Shown: positions 54,491 to 63,955, counted from the stretch's first letter. The stretch: 64,000 nucleotides of DNA from Lachnospiraceae bacterium (GCA_009911195.1 QXWV01000024.1:19877-83876), one strand, 5' to 3'. The notes: generated by a model from the letters alone, not told the origin. Translations and numbers: made by a program.

Positions 54491-54638
54491 AATTAAGGCG
54501 ACTCAGGTAAATTAAATTTTATTAAGAGTTAGTGAGCGAAACATCCCTTTTTATGAACAGAATGCTTCGTTCACCTAATATAATAATAGATAAATTAGAA
54601 AAATATATTTCTTTTTTCTGCATGATGCACAATCTCTT

Positions 54639-54839
54639 TTAACCAAGCATTGCAAAATACTCCTGTGCCTCCTTAATATACAACTCCTTTTCTTCCGTGC
54701 ATTGTTTTGCGGTATAATTTTCATTTTTCGACTGATGGTAGTTCTTCCGCATATCTAAACCATATTTTTTCTTCACCAATGCGATATAAGCCGTATGTAC
54801 CTTTACACCATGTTTTTCCATAACATAATCTTTAATCTG
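54639..54839 (-). pseudogene. rlmD: C-terminal extension of rlmD, cut off by an amber codon
   Basis: In the same frame as rlmD, directly after its TAG stop (54840-54842), the reading continues QIKDYVMEKHGVKVHTAYIA, KKKYGLDMRKNYHQSK and a helical end to 54639. In Lachnospiraceae relatives RlmD carries a C-terminal tail of this kind (YxQIKxYV...YIAQVKRKxGL). So a single codon has probably become TAG. Confidence 0.65.
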
Positions 54840-56303
54840 CTAATAAGTAGCCGCTTTCTCTGATGCAGTGACATCTAGTTCGCATAAGTCCAGTTCTACA
54901 TCAATATAATCGTCTGGCTTTAGTTGGGACAAAAGAACAACCGTCTCAATATTCGCCGTCCAAGCAAACTGGTCCACCGCCACTCCCCGGGTCACCTCAT
55001 ACCCATTCTCCAGAAAAACTTCCAAATCCCTCGCAAGGCTAGTGGGCTTACAGGAAATGTAAAGCAGCCTGTCCACACCATAATCGATGATTTTCTTCAA
55101 TGCTTTAGGATGGACTCCATCCCTGGGCGGGTCCAGGATAATGAAATCAGGTTTTTCTTCAATCTCATCCAACACCTTCAAGACATCCCCTGCGATAAAT
55201 TCACAATTATCCAAGCCGTTCAAAGCAGCATTTTTTCTTGCCGCTTCCACCGCCTCCTCTACAATTTCCACACCAATTACCTTTTTTGCCACATCCGCCA
55301 TCATCTGGGCAATAGTGCCTGTGCCGCTGTATAAATCATAAACAACCTTATCCTTCTCCCCTGCTTCCGAAAGCGCCCCGATATACTCCCGCACCGTCCG
55401 GTAAAGCACCTCTGCCCCATATGTATTCGTCTGAAAAAAAGAAAATTCTGAAATCCTGAATTTCAGCCCCAGCAATTCCTCATAAAAGAAATCCTGGCCA
55501 TACAATACCGTTGTCCGGTCATTTTTTACTACATCTGCATTGGAATCGTTTTCCGTATGCAGGATTCCCACTATCCTGCCTTCCAACTCCAAGTTTAACA
55601 ATTCATCCCGAAAGCCTTCCAGTTTATGGCTATGGTCTTCTTGTGTAGTTGTCACCAGTGCAATGAGGATTTCCCCTGTTTTAGCCCCTTTCCTGACCAA
55701 AAGATGACGCAAATACCCTTCATGCCGCAGTCTGTGGAAGAAACTCACATTCCTATCCGCAAAATACTTCCGCGCGCATCCTAATATTTTCCTATAATCT
55801 TCATCTACGATTTGACATCCCTCTACTGTGACAATATCATAAAAACTTCCTCTTTTATGCATCCCCAGAGCCAATGGGCCATCTTTCACCTCGTCCCCAA
55901 AGGAAAATTCCATCTTATTCCGGTATCCATAAGGTCTTGGGCTTGCCTTTATACCTTCAAATATATATTCTTTCCCCTGCTTTTCCAAAGCCGCATCCAG
56001 CAGCTTTTTTACCTGCATTTCCTTGATACAAAGCTGTTCCTCATAAAGAAGGGAAAGATATGTACATCCTCCACAAACTCCAAAATGGGGGCATGGATTC
56101 CCTGTTTCCGCTGGGGACTTTTCCAATATTTCCAAAAGCCGCCCTTCCGCTTTACCTTTCCTGACTTTCTTTACCATGAAAGAAATCTTCTGCCCTGGCA
56201 ATACATTCTTTACCACACATTCCCCCCCGGCGCTTATCACAATCCCTTTATTAGGGAATTCGACCCGCTCCACTGTTCCTTCCAGTATTTCTCCTTTTTT
56301 CAT
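54840..56303 (-). CDS. rlmD: 23S rRNA (uracil-5-)-methyltransferase RlmD
   Basis: 487 residues. An N-terminal TRAM domain (KGEILEGTVERVEFPNKGI onward) is followed by the 4Fe-4S ligands in CPHFGVCGGC and a class I methyltransferase domain: QTNTYGAEVLY, DLYSGTGTIAQMMA, VIGVEIVEEAVEAA, LDPPRDGVHPKAL, and ISCKPTSLARDL with the catalytic Cys. It methylates a uridine in 23S rRNA. It ends at a TAG after which the frame stays open for 67 more codons resembling the usual tail. Start with AGGAG-rich leader; a palindromic repeat and terminator array lie upstream. Confidence 0.92.
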   Translation of the reverse strand: MKKGEILEGTVERVEFPNKGIVISAGGECVVKNVLPGQKISFMVKKVRKGKAEGRLLEILEKSPAETGNPCPHFGVCGGCTYLSLLYEEQLCIKEMQVKKLLDAALEKQGKEYIFEGIKASPRPYGYRNKMEFSFGDEVKDGPLALGMHKRGSFYDIVTVEGCQIVDEDYRKILGCARKYFADRNVSFFHRLRHEGYLRHLLVRKGAKTGEILIALVTTTQEDHSHKLEGFRDELLNLELEGRIVGILHTENDSNADVVKNDRTTVLYGQDFFYEELLGLKFRISEFSFFQTNTYGAEVLYRTVREYIGALSEAGEKDKVVYDLYSGTGTIAQMMADVAKKVIGVEIVEEAVEAARKNAALNGLDNCEFIAGDVLKVLDEIEEKPDFIILDPPRDGVHPKALKKIIDYGVDRLLYISCKPTSLARDLEVFLENGYEVTRGVAVDQFAWTANIETVVLLSQLKPDDYIDVELDLCELDVTASEKAATY

Positions 56304-56374
56304 CTAGCTGACATTTCTCCTTCCGCTTTTATAGCCGCTTCCTTTGAAGATAAGGGCTTTTGACACCCTACCCT

Positions 56375-56439
56375 ATGATACTGGGGTCAAATAGCCTGTT
56401 TGGCAGCGCCGCCTGACAGACTATTTGACCCCAACATCA
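56375..56439. repeat. Palindromic element, copy 3 (65-bp family)
   Basis: Arms ATGATACTGGGGTCAAATAG and CTATTTGACCCCAACATCA around CAGCGCCGCC. It lies directly next to the terminator array upstream of rlmD. Confidence 0.85.
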
Positions 56440-56440
56440 C

Positions 56441-56747
56441 CCTATAATGTAAAAAAAGAATGAACCCGGCGGCCAATTCCAAAGAATCTTTGCATTCTTT
56501 CTTGGCGACTTACAACGCTGTGGCGTAATTTCCTATAAAGTAAAAAAGAATGCTTCGCATTCTCTGCAAGTTTGCTAAGCGAACTTGTGAATTCATGCGT
56601 TTTACAACGCAGTTTCCTATAAGGTGAAAAAGTGGCTTCGCCACTTCATCAATTTATGTCCGTCTGGCGACGAACTTTCCTATAAGGCTTTTGATACCCG
56701 AATCCTATAAGGTAAAAAACGGAATGTACATCGCAGCGTACATTCCG
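56441..56747 (-). terminator. Tandem array of terminator-like hairpins with CCTATAAGGT spacers
   Basis: Four hairpins, each with a T-run on the minus strand: 56714-56747 (GGAATGTAC arms), 56627-56646 (AAGTGG, TTC loop), 56542-56563 (AGAATGC, TTC loop), and 56451-56499 (AGAATG...CATTCT, long). CCTATAA-type motifs occur five times (56441, 56532, 56616, 56679, 56704). The first hairpin met by a transcript coming from the gene at 56777 is a good rho-independent terminator. No gene lies in this 300-bp stretch. Confidence 0.75.
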
Positions 56748-56776
56748 CTTAACTTTAATTTGCTTTCCCGAAAGTC

Positions 56777-57061
56777 CTATTCCTCTGTCTCATCGTCCAG
56801 CATATCATCTTCGTCTTCAAAGAAATCGTCATCAAAATCATCATCGAAATCATCTTCAAAGTCTTCCAGATAATCCGGCTTCAAATAACGGTATACCGCA
56901 TAAGCAATGCCTGCTACCGCAGCAACCGCCCCAATTACAGCCAAAATCCAAAGCACTGTATCACAGCATTTACTGCATTTCTTTTCTTCCTCTTTTTTTC
57001 CTAACAGCTCATTAATTCTGGACATATCAATATATTCTTCCAATTTGTTTAATCTGTTCAT
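56777..57061 (-). CDS. Small single-pass membrane protein with acidic tail
   Basis: 94 residues: an N-terminal helix (MNRLNKLEEYIDMSRINELL), CSKCC, one membrane helix (VLWILAVIGAVAAVAGIAYAV), and a tail of about 35 residues made mostly of Asp and Glu (DDFDDDFDDDFFEDEDD). Proteins of this layout are common and uncharacterised in Lachnospiraceae. AGAGGT precedes the ATG. Followed by strong terminators. Confidence 0.78.
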   Translation of the reverse strand: MNRLNKLEEYIDMSRINELLGKKEEEKKCSKCCDTVLWILAVIGAVAAVAGIAYAVYRYLKPDYLEDFEDDFDDDFDDDFFEDEDDMLDDETEE

Positions 57062-57218
57062 AGCCCTTACCTCTTTTCGTCTTTACTTGGTTTAGTGTTG
57101 CCCCACAGAATATGAATTATCACACATCCTGTTTCCAACTTCTGCATTATCTGCCAACCATTTTCTAATATATAATATAGCACTAATTCCAAAATTTTAC
57201 TATAAAAATTTGATAAAT

Positions 57219-59774
57219 TTACAACTTTTTCAATTTAGCAAAGGCTGCATACATAATTTTCTGCCCGGCATCGTCAAAAACCACCGTTACTTGATAATCC
57301 TTGGGAGTATTTTCCAGCTTCGTCACCGTTCCTTCCCCGTACTTCACATGGCTCACCCTGTCGCCTACGCCGTAATCCACTTTGCCAGGCATTGGCATTC
57401 CTTTGGAAAGGCCATTTACATTCCTTAAGCTTCCCATTCCCCCTCCGGCAATAAATGGCCGATTCTCTGCCGGAGTCCGCTTCGCTACTGCTACCGCACG
57501 GGGCTTAGACTTAGCCGATGCCGGTTTCTCTTTATCGAAAATTCGCCTGTATCCATCCGTTTCGCCATTGCTGCGGAAAATATCCCCTGATTTTCCTTGA
57601 AGGCTATCCTTAGATGTTCCAAACAATCCTTCCTCTGCCTTCCCAGAAAAACCTTTTCCAGATGCCCTTGAAACCGTACCTCCCGTTCCGCTATTCCCGT
57701 CACAGGTTCTCCATGATTCTTCGTATGGCTCGTGATGCCTATGTGGCAGCATGTTATTATCCATGCCGAAAGGTTTTGACTTAAAGCGCAGCCTCTCCCC
57801 GGAATCCTCCTCATAACTCTTGAAATCCCAGCTTTTTGAAGAAGGCACTTTACGATCCAGCAGCCCCTCCGGTATTTCCTCAACGAAACGGCTTACCGCG
57901 TTATACTGCGTTTCCCCGCGCACCATACGCCGCTTCGCACATGTTAAAGTCAAATCATCTTTAGCCCTGGTAATCCCCACATAGGCAAGACGGCGTTCCT
58001 CCTCCATTTCCTCGTCATCATCTGAAGCCACTGCCCCATAGCCGGGAAACACCCCATCTTCCATACCTGTCAAATATACATGGGGAAATTCCAACCCTTT
58101 TGCGCTATGCAATGTCATAAGCAGTACCCGGCTGCTCTCCCCATCTATCCTGTCGATATCCGCCACTAAAGCGACTTCTTCCAGGAATTCGCTTAAGCTG
58201 GCATTCTCATGATTTTCTTCATAGGCCACTATTTTACTAATCAATTCATCTATATTATGGATTCTGTCCTCCGCATCCTCTTCGTCCGAAGCCTCCAGTT
58301 CCCTAACGTAGCCGGTAGTTTCCACGATATCCTTAATCAGCCCCTCCAGCCCATAATATTCCAGCTTGCTCCTAAAGCTTTGAATCATTGTGACAAAAGG
58401 CGTCAGTTTCGACGCGCTCCTGCCCACAGCAGTAATCTGCCCTGCTTCTTTTAGCGCATCATAAAAGCTGATGCCCCTCATATCGGCATATTCCTGCACA
58501 CGTGCAATGGTAGCCGCCCCGATTCCCCGTTTAGGCACATTGATAATCCTTCTGGCCGCCACATCGTCCTTGCCGTTATCAACCGTTTTCAAATAGGCCA
58601 GCATATCTTTAATTTCTCTACGTGCATAAAAGTTAGTGCCGCCCACCACATCATAGGGAATCCCTTCCAGAATAAAACGCTCTTCCAGCATACGGGCCTG
58701 GGCATTTGTCCTGTAAAGGACAGCCGCATCCCCATAATCCACTATCCCTTTCCTCTTCTTCTTCGCCACATCATCCGCTACGAATTCCGCTTCTTCATAA
58801 GCCGTATCAAACTGCCTGAAATGCACGGGGCTGCCTTGCCCCTTTTGCGTCCAAAGAGCCTTTTCTTTTCGCCCTCTGTTATTCTGTATGACTGCATTTG
58901 CCGCATCCAGCACATTCTGGGTAGAACGGTAGTTCTGTTCCAGCTTAATCACCTGTGCCTCCGGATATACGTTTTCAAAATCCAGGATATTCCTGATATT
59001 CGCCCCACGGAATTTATAGATGGATTGGTCATCATCCCCCACCACACAAAGATTCCTATATTTGTCCGCCAATAAGCGTATTAATTCAAACTGGGCTGTA
59101 TTCGTATCCTGATATTCATCCACCATAATATAACGGAATCTGTCCTGATAATTTTCCAGCACCTCCGGGCAGCTTTTGAATAATTCCACCGTTTTCATAA
59201 TTAAATCATCGAAATCCAGGGCATTATTTTTCCTCAGCACCGATTGGTATTCCACATAGGCTTTGGCAATTTTTTCCTGATGATAATCCCCCATCGCCTG
59301 CAACTGATAGTCCACGGAAGAAACCAGTTCATTTTTCGCCGAAGATATGGCATTTAAAATTGCCTTTTCTTTCAGCATTTTCGTATCAATCTGAAGGCGT
59401 TTGCATACATCCTTCATCACGGTTTTCTGGTCATCCGTATCATAAATGGTAAAATTATTATCATACCCTATCCTGTCTATGTACCGGTGCAGAATTCGCA
59501 CGCATGTGGAATGGAAAGTGGATACCCATACCTGGCTGGCACCATAACCGATAATGGAATCCACACGCTCCCTCATCTCTCCCGCTGCTTTATTTGTAAA
59601 AGTGATTGCCATGATATGATAAGGCTGGACTCCTATTTCATCAATAAGATAAGCAATCCTGTGGGTCAGTACCCTCGTTTTCCCGCTGCCCGCACCGGCT
59701 AACAGCAAGACCGGCCCATCCACTGCAAAAACCCCTTGCTTCTGTTGTTCGTTTAAAGTATCGTAAATGCTCAT
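57219..59774 (-). CDS. pcrA: ATP-dependent DNA helicase PcrA/UvrD
   Basis: 851 residues of superfamily 1A helicase. Q motif LNEQQKQGV, Walker A AGAGSGKT (residues 27-34), AITFTNKAAGEM, Walker B VDEYQDTN, GDDDQSIYKFRGA, LEQNYRST, and VLLMTLHSAKGLEFPHVYL, then YVGITRA near residue 590. It unwinds DNA in repair and removes replication blocks. Longer than the usual 720-750 residues because of a poorly conserved Gly/Ser-rich linker of about 110 residues before the C-terminal Tudor-like RNA polymerase-binding domain (VGDRVSHVKYGEGTV). The SPFH gene lies 43 bp upstream. Confidence 0.94.
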   Translation of the reverse strand: MSIYDTLNEQQKQGVFAVDGPVLLLAGAGSGKTRVLTHRIAYLIDEIGVQPYHIMAITFTNKAAGEMRERVDSIIGYGASQVWVSTFHSTCVRILHRYIDRIGYDNNFTIYDTDDQKTVMKDVCKRLQIDTKMLKEKAILNAISSAKNELVSSVDYQLQAMGDYHQEKIAKAYVEYQSVLRKNNALDFDDLIMKTVELFKSCPEVLENYQDRFRYIMVDEYQDTNTAQFELIRLLADKYRNLCVVGDDDQSIYKFRGANIRNILDFENVYPEAQVIKLEQNYRSTQNVLDAANAVIQNNRGRKEKALWTQKGQGSPVHFRQFDTAYEEAEFVADDVAKKKRKGIVDYGDAAVLYRTNAQARMLEERFILEGIPYDVVGGTNFYARREIKDMLAYLKTVDNGKDDVAARRIINVPKRGIGAATIARVQEYADMRGISFYDALKEAGQITAVGRSASKLTPFVTMIQSFRSKLEYYGLEGLIKDIVETTGYVRELEASDEEDAEDRIHNIDELISKIVAYEENHENASLSEFLEEVALVADIDRIDGESSRVLLMTLHSAKGLEFPHVYLTGMEDGVFPGYGAVASDDDEEMEEERRLAYVGITRAKDDLTLTCAKRRMVRGETQYNAVSRFVEEIPEGLLDRKVPSSKSWDFKSYEEDSGERLRFKSKPFGMDNNMLPHRHHEPYEESWRTCDGNSGTGGTVSRASGKGFSGKAEEGLFGTSKDSLQGKSGDIFRSNGETDGYRRIFDKEKPASAKSKPRAVAVAKRTPAENRPFIAGGGMGSLRNVNGLSKGMPMPGKVDYGVGDRVSHVKYGEGTVTKLENTPKDYQVTVVFDDAGQKIMYAAFAKLKKL

Positions 59775-59817
59775 AAATTTAGTCTATTCCTTCTGTCTCC
59801 AATTTCCGTATCGTCTG

Positions 59818-61164
59818 TTACCTGATATCCTTTTCATTAAAAGGGTCTCCACATTCCGGGCAGAATTTCGGCGGATTCTTGGGGTCTTCCGGTTCCCATC
59901 CACATTTATCGCACCGATATAAAGGCTCCCCTGCCGGTTTCTTCTGCCCGCATTCGCTACAGAATTTGCCTTTATTTAACTGGCCACAGCTACACACCCA
60001 TCCAACCTGGTTTCCCGCAGCACTACCTGATGCCTGCCCCGGCATACCTGCATTCGTCTGTCCTGGCATTCCATTTCCCATTTGCCCTGGCATTCCGCCG
60101 TTCATCTGCGTTGGCACTCCATTGCCCATCTGCCCCGGCATTCCGCCGTTTTGCTGCCCCATAGCAAATAATGTATTGGCATTCAAGCCTCCTGCCATAT
60201 TGGCCATATTCATTCCTGCAAATGCCATCATCGGCCCTGTAGATTTGTTGGATGCCGCCGCCCGCATCGCATCCGCCTGGGCATTGACCAGGCTGGCCGC
60301 TGCCATCGAAGGGTTTCTGTACACAGCCGTCCTTTGCAGCTCCTTAATCATCGCTTCATCGCTTTCCGGCGCTTTTACCGAATTCATACCGAAGGAAACG
60401 ATGGCAATCCCTCTCAACTGTGCCCATTTCGCAGATAATTCTTCATTTAAAATATTGGTAAGCTCCAAAGTATGCTTCGGAATAGAACTATAACGGATTC
60501 CCATTTCCGAAATCCGTGCAAATGCCGGCTGCAATGCCGTCAAAAGCTCTGTCTTCAACTGGCTCTCTATCTCGCCCTTCCTGAAATCGTCCGTAACATT
60601 CCCGCACACATTTTTATAAAACAGCAAAGGGTCCGTAATCCTATACGAATATTCCCCATTGCAGCGAAGCGTAATATCTATATCCAGACCGATATTCGCA
60701 TCCACCACGCGGAAGGGCACCGGGCTGGCCGTGCCGTATTTGTTCCCCATAATCTCTTTTGTATTAAAAAAGTAAATTCTCTGGTCTTTTGCCGTATCCC
60801 CGCCAAATGTAAAACGCTTCCCAATTACCGCAAAGGTTTTTCCAAGCCCTTCCCCAAAATCCCCGTATAACAGGCTGGGTTCCGAAGATGTGTCATATAG
60901 GAATTCCCCTGCCTCCGCACAAAATTCCACAACTTTCCCCTGCTCTACAATAATCATGCACTGGCCTTCATTCACCGCTACTAAAGAGCCATTGCTGATA
61001 ATATTATCTTCCCCCTTCGTATTGCTGCTTTTGCTGCTGTTTATCCGTTTCTTTCCCTTTACCGCCAAAATATCATTATCCAACGCATCGCAGTAAAAAT
61101 ACTCCCTCCACTGGTCTGCCGTTACTGTACCCACCGCACTTTTGATAGCCTTGATTAATCCCAT
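59818..61164 (-). CDS. SPFH-domain protein with zinc-ribbon tail (YdjI-like)
   Basis: 448 residues. The N-terminal SPFH/virion-core-like domain (NGSLVAVNEGQCMIIVEQGK, GEFLYDTSSEP, TLRCNGEYSYRITDPLLFY) is followed by a coiled region. Next comes a flexible linker of Gly-Met-Pro-Gly repeats (GGMPGQMGNG type, about residues 335-380) and two C-terminal zinc ribbons (CSCGQLNKGKFCSECGQ; CDKCGWEPE with CPECG). In Bacillus the equivalent gene ydjI adjoins ydjG and ydjH and belongs to the cell-envelope stress response. Here those two relatives are about 37 kb away. Confidence 0.85.
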   Translation of the reverse strand: MGLIKAIKSAVGTVTADQWREYFYCDALDNDILAVKGKKRINSSKSSNTKGEDNIISNGSLVAVNEGQCMIIVEQGKVVEFCAEAGEFLYDTSSEPSLLYGDFGEGLGKTFAVIGKRFTFGGDTAKDQRIYFFNTKEIMGNKYGTASPVPFRVVDANIGLDIDITLRCNGEYSYRITDPLLFYKNVCGNVTDDFRKGEIESQLKTELLTALQPAFARISEMGIRYSSIPKHTLELTNILNEELSAKWAQLRGIAIVSFGMNSVKAPESDEAMIKELQRTAVYRNPSMAAASLVNAQADAMRAAASNKSTGPMMAFAGMNMANMAGGLNANTLFAMGQQNGGMPGQMGNGVPTQMNGGMPGQMGNGMPGQTNAGMPGQASGSAAGNQVGWVCSCGQLNKGKFCSECGQKKPAGEPLYRCDKCGWEPEDPKNPPKFCPECGDPFNEKDIR

Positions 61165-61369
61165 ACCTATCCTTCCTCCATCCGTTGCCGCAGCTCCTAG
61201 CCCGGCTTTTCTATTTTATTGAATATTATAACCAGTTTACTGATTGTTGTCCAGTACATCGTTTCCGCCCCATGGAAATCAATTTTCTCTTTTTCTCCCT
61301 CGTACAAGCACACCCTCCTTTTCTTCCATATATAATAAAACATCATTATATATGGAGGTATTATGAAAA

Positions 61370-61975
61370 ATGCAAAAAAGACATAACCATCTTATCTTAC
61401 ACCGGTTTATCGCCCTCGCCCTTTGCCTGATGCTCCTTTGCAGCATGGCCACCGGATGCGGCAAAGAATCCAGGGGAACATCCGGTTCATCCGGCAGTTC
61501 CAAAGGCTCACTTACTGCAGTCACCCTGAACGAAGTGGCCCATTCTATTTTTTATGCGCCTATGTATGTAGCCATTGAGGAAGGATACTTTGAAGAAGAA
61601 GGAATTGACCTTACCCTTGTTACGGGCTTCGGCGCAGATAAGACCATGACAGCCTTGCTTACCGATGAGGCCGACATCGGCTTTATGGGCAGCGAAAGTA
61701 CGATTTACACCTATATTGGCGATACCCAGGATTATGCAGTCAACTTCGCCCAGCTCACCCAGCGTGCCGGGAATTTCCTGGTATCCAGAGAACCTATTGA
61801 TAATTTTTCCTGGGATATGTTGAAGGGAAAAGATGTTCTTGGAGGCAGGGCGGGCGGTATGCCTAGCCACGATGTAACATGGGAACACATCAGAGGAATT
61901 TATGAGTGGACAAGCCGGAAATCCCCGGATTTAAAGGTTTTTAAATATGAGGAAAAGGTTGTGTCCGTCTCATAG
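61370..61975 (+). pseudogene. ABC substrate-binding lipoprotein truncated by an inserted element
   Basis: The first 165 codons encode a lipoprotein signal (LCLMLLCSMATGCGKE) and the first lobe of an NMT1/TauA-like binding protein (VTLNEVAHSIFYAPMYVAIE, GFGADKTMTALLTDEADIGF). At GGRAGGMP (61864) the match ends. The next 36 codons are unrelated and end at a stop. The second lobe is absent, so the product cannot bind ligand normally. The best-placed ribosome site (GGAGG) serves an ATG at 61363 that is out of frame, hinting at a one-base loss in the A-run as well. Confidence 0.75.
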
Positions 61976-62005
61976 CACAACTACATTAATTTACTTTGCC
62001 AGAAG

Positions 62006-62032
62006 AAGGACAGGCCTGACCTGTCCTTTTTT
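62006..62032 (+). terminator. Terminator at the left end of the inserted element
   Basis: AAGGACAGG/CCTGTCCTT perfect stem with a CCTGA loop and T-run. Confidence 0.8.
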
Positions 62033-62085
62033 CTATATATAGACTGGAAGGAGGAGAAAAATATTATATCAGTTCCCATTGACCG

Positions 62086-62116
62086 GGCCTGACCATAAAG
62101 GTTGGGCCTTTTTTCA
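62086..62116 (+). terminator. Second terminator or attenuator before the parB-like gene
   Basis: GGCCTGACC pairs with GGTTGGGCC, followed by TTTTTT. It lies 26 bp before the TTG start, so it could attenuate parB-like expression. A GGAGG stands between the two hairpins. Confidence 0.65.
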
Positions 62117-62141
62117 TGCCACGAAAAGGAGGTAATCTGTA

Positions 62142-63875
62142 TTGGCTGATGAAAAAGCAAAAGTACCACCCTCACCGGAAACCGATACCGCAAAAGAATC
62201 CGGAAAGCAAAGTCTGGCGGATATGGTGAAAGCGGTAAAGGCCGCGCAGGAAAAGCAGACGGATATTCCTGTGCAGGAATCACCGGCGCCGGCTAAGGCG
62301 GAGGAAATTCAGAACTCTGCGAAGCAACCGGAAAAATCCGCTCCTTCTGATTCTCCCGTAAAGGAAACAGAGAAACAGAAAACGGAAAAGAACAAAGAAA
62401 CGGCAGGTGACAAAGCCGCTCCCAAAAAGGAACAGACAATCCCCGGCAAGGCCGTAGCCCAGAAAGAAGATGCCGGGTCTGATAAGGGCATTCCAAAGAA
62501 AGAAAATGCGGTAGCTGAAAAGGTCTCTCCGAAGGAGAATAAGGCAGAACAGGACAAGGCTATTCCGAAGGAAGGCAAGGCAGAGCCGGGGAAAGCTGTT
62601 CCAAAGAAAGACAAAGCAGAACCCAGTAAGGCAACACCCAAAGAGAACGAGACAGGGCCGGACAAAGCTGCTCCGGAGAAAGACAAGGCCGCCCCCGACA
62701 AGGCGGCGCTGAAAGAGGATAAGACTGTTCCCAACAAAGCAACATCCAAAGAGGGCAAAGCCGCTCCGAAAAAGGAGAAGGAACCCTCCGGCAAGGCGGC
62801 TCCCCAAAAAGAAACGACAAAGAAAACCGCTCCGGAGAAAAAAACGGAAAAAGTCCCTCCGGCTGGAAAGGCGGAAAAGTCTGCTAAATCCCCGGAACCT
62901 CCGAAGGCAGCGCCGGGAGCAGGAGGGCCGGCGGCACAGACAAATCCTCCTGCACAGCCCGCGCCGACACAGCCCCAGGAGGCGCCCCGCCGTGGTGACG
63001 AGCAGATTGTCTATTTGAAACTGTCCGAACTCCACGCTTTCAAGAACCATCCCTTCCAGGTCCGCAATGACGAAGAAATGAAAGCAATGGTCTCCAGTGT
63101 GAAGGATAAGGGCGTGACCCAGCCCGCTATCGTCCGGCCTCGGGAGGACGGCGGCTATGAGATTGTCTCCGGCCACCGTCGCCAGAAGGCCAGCGAACTT
63201 GCAGGCTACGCAGATATGCCGTGTATCATCCGCAATCTGACGGACGAGCAGGCCATCACGCAGATGGTGGAGGACAACACCAATCAGCGTGAGAACATTC
63301 TCCCCAGCGAGCGGGCCAAAGCCTTAAAAATGCAGCTTGAGGCCATCAAGCACCAGGGGGCGAAGAATTTCACTTCGGGCCAGCTTGACCCGAAGGATGC
63401 GGGGAGGCGGTCAAACGAGGTAGTGGCCGAGCGCAACAAAATGACCGTGAAACAGGTTCAGCGCTATATCAAGCTCAATGACCTTGTTCCGGATTTACAG
63501 AAAATGATGGACGAGGGGCGGATTAAGTTCACCCCCGCCGTGGAGCTGGCCTATATCAAGCCCAGAAACCAGAATTATATTGCCGTCGCTATCGACAGCC
63601 AGCAGTCCAGTCCTTCTCTTTCCCAGGCTCAGCGTATGCGGGAGCTGGACCAAAAGGGCGTGCTGAACGGGGATGTGATAGACGGAATCATGATGGAAGA
63701 TAAAAAGGAGGTAGACAAAGTGATACTGACAGGAGCGGAATTAGGAAAATATTTCGGGAAGGAGGCTACCCCGAGGGAAATGAAGGACCAGATTATCAAG
63801 CTTCTGGACGACTGGAAGGGCCAGCAGAAGGACATGGCAAAGCCGGAGAAAAAGGCGGCTCAGCCGGAGAAATAA
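62142..63875 (+). CDS. ParB/Spo0J-family protein with long Lys/Ala/Pro-rich N terminus
   Basis: 577 residues. Residues 1-280 are low-complexity with KAAPKKE-like repeats and no fold. The ParB N-terminal domain starts at IVYLKLSELHAFKNHPFQVR, with VSGHRRQKASELAGY (the CTP/GxxRxxA box) and EDNTNQRENILPSERA. A helix-turn-helix follows (NKMTVKQVQRYIKLNDLVPD, KFTPAVELAYI). It is likely a partition or regulatory protein of an integrative element. The start is TTG at 62142 with AAAGGAGG upstream. Codon use is richer in G+C than the core genes. Confidence 0.85.
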   Translation: MADEKAKVPPSPETDTAKESGKQSLADMVKAVKAAQEKQTDIPVQESPAPAKAEEIQNSAKQPEKSAPSDSPVKETEKQKTEKNKETAGDKAAPKKEQTIPGKAVAQKEDAGSDKGIPKKENAVAEKVSPKENKAEQDKAIPKEGKAEPGKAVPKKDKAEPSKATPKENETGPDKAAPEKDKAAPDKAALKEDKTVPNKATSKEGKAAPKKEKEPSGKAAPQKETTKKTAPEKKTEKVPPAGKAEKSAKSPEPPKAAPGAGGPAAQTNPPAQPAPTQPQEAPRRGDEQIVYLKLSELHAFKNHPFQVRNDEEMKAMVSSVKDKGVTQPAIVRPREDGGYEIVSGHRRQKASELAGYADMPCIIRNLTDEQAITQMVEDNTNQRENILPSERAKALKMQLEAIKHQGAKNFTSGQLDPKDAGRRSNEVVAERNKMTVKQVQRYIKLNDLVPDLQKMMDEGRIKFTPAVELAYIKPRNQNYIAVAIDSQQSSPSLSQAQRMRELDQKGVLNGDVIDGIMMEDKKEVDKVILTGAELGKYFGKEATPREMKDQIIKLLDDWKGQQKDMAKPEKKAAQPEK

Positions 63876-63955
63876 GGAACTCCGCGTCAACATGGCCCGA
63901 GGCTTCGCACCCCATAAAAGAAAGAAGCATTCCTATAGAGAATGAAAATTGAACT

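Noticed and set aside
62280..63176. Minus-strand open frame of 298 codons opposite the parB-like gene
   Set aside because: Arg/Leu/Phe-rich shadow of the Lys/Ala/Pro-rich N terminus; no ribosome site and no domain.
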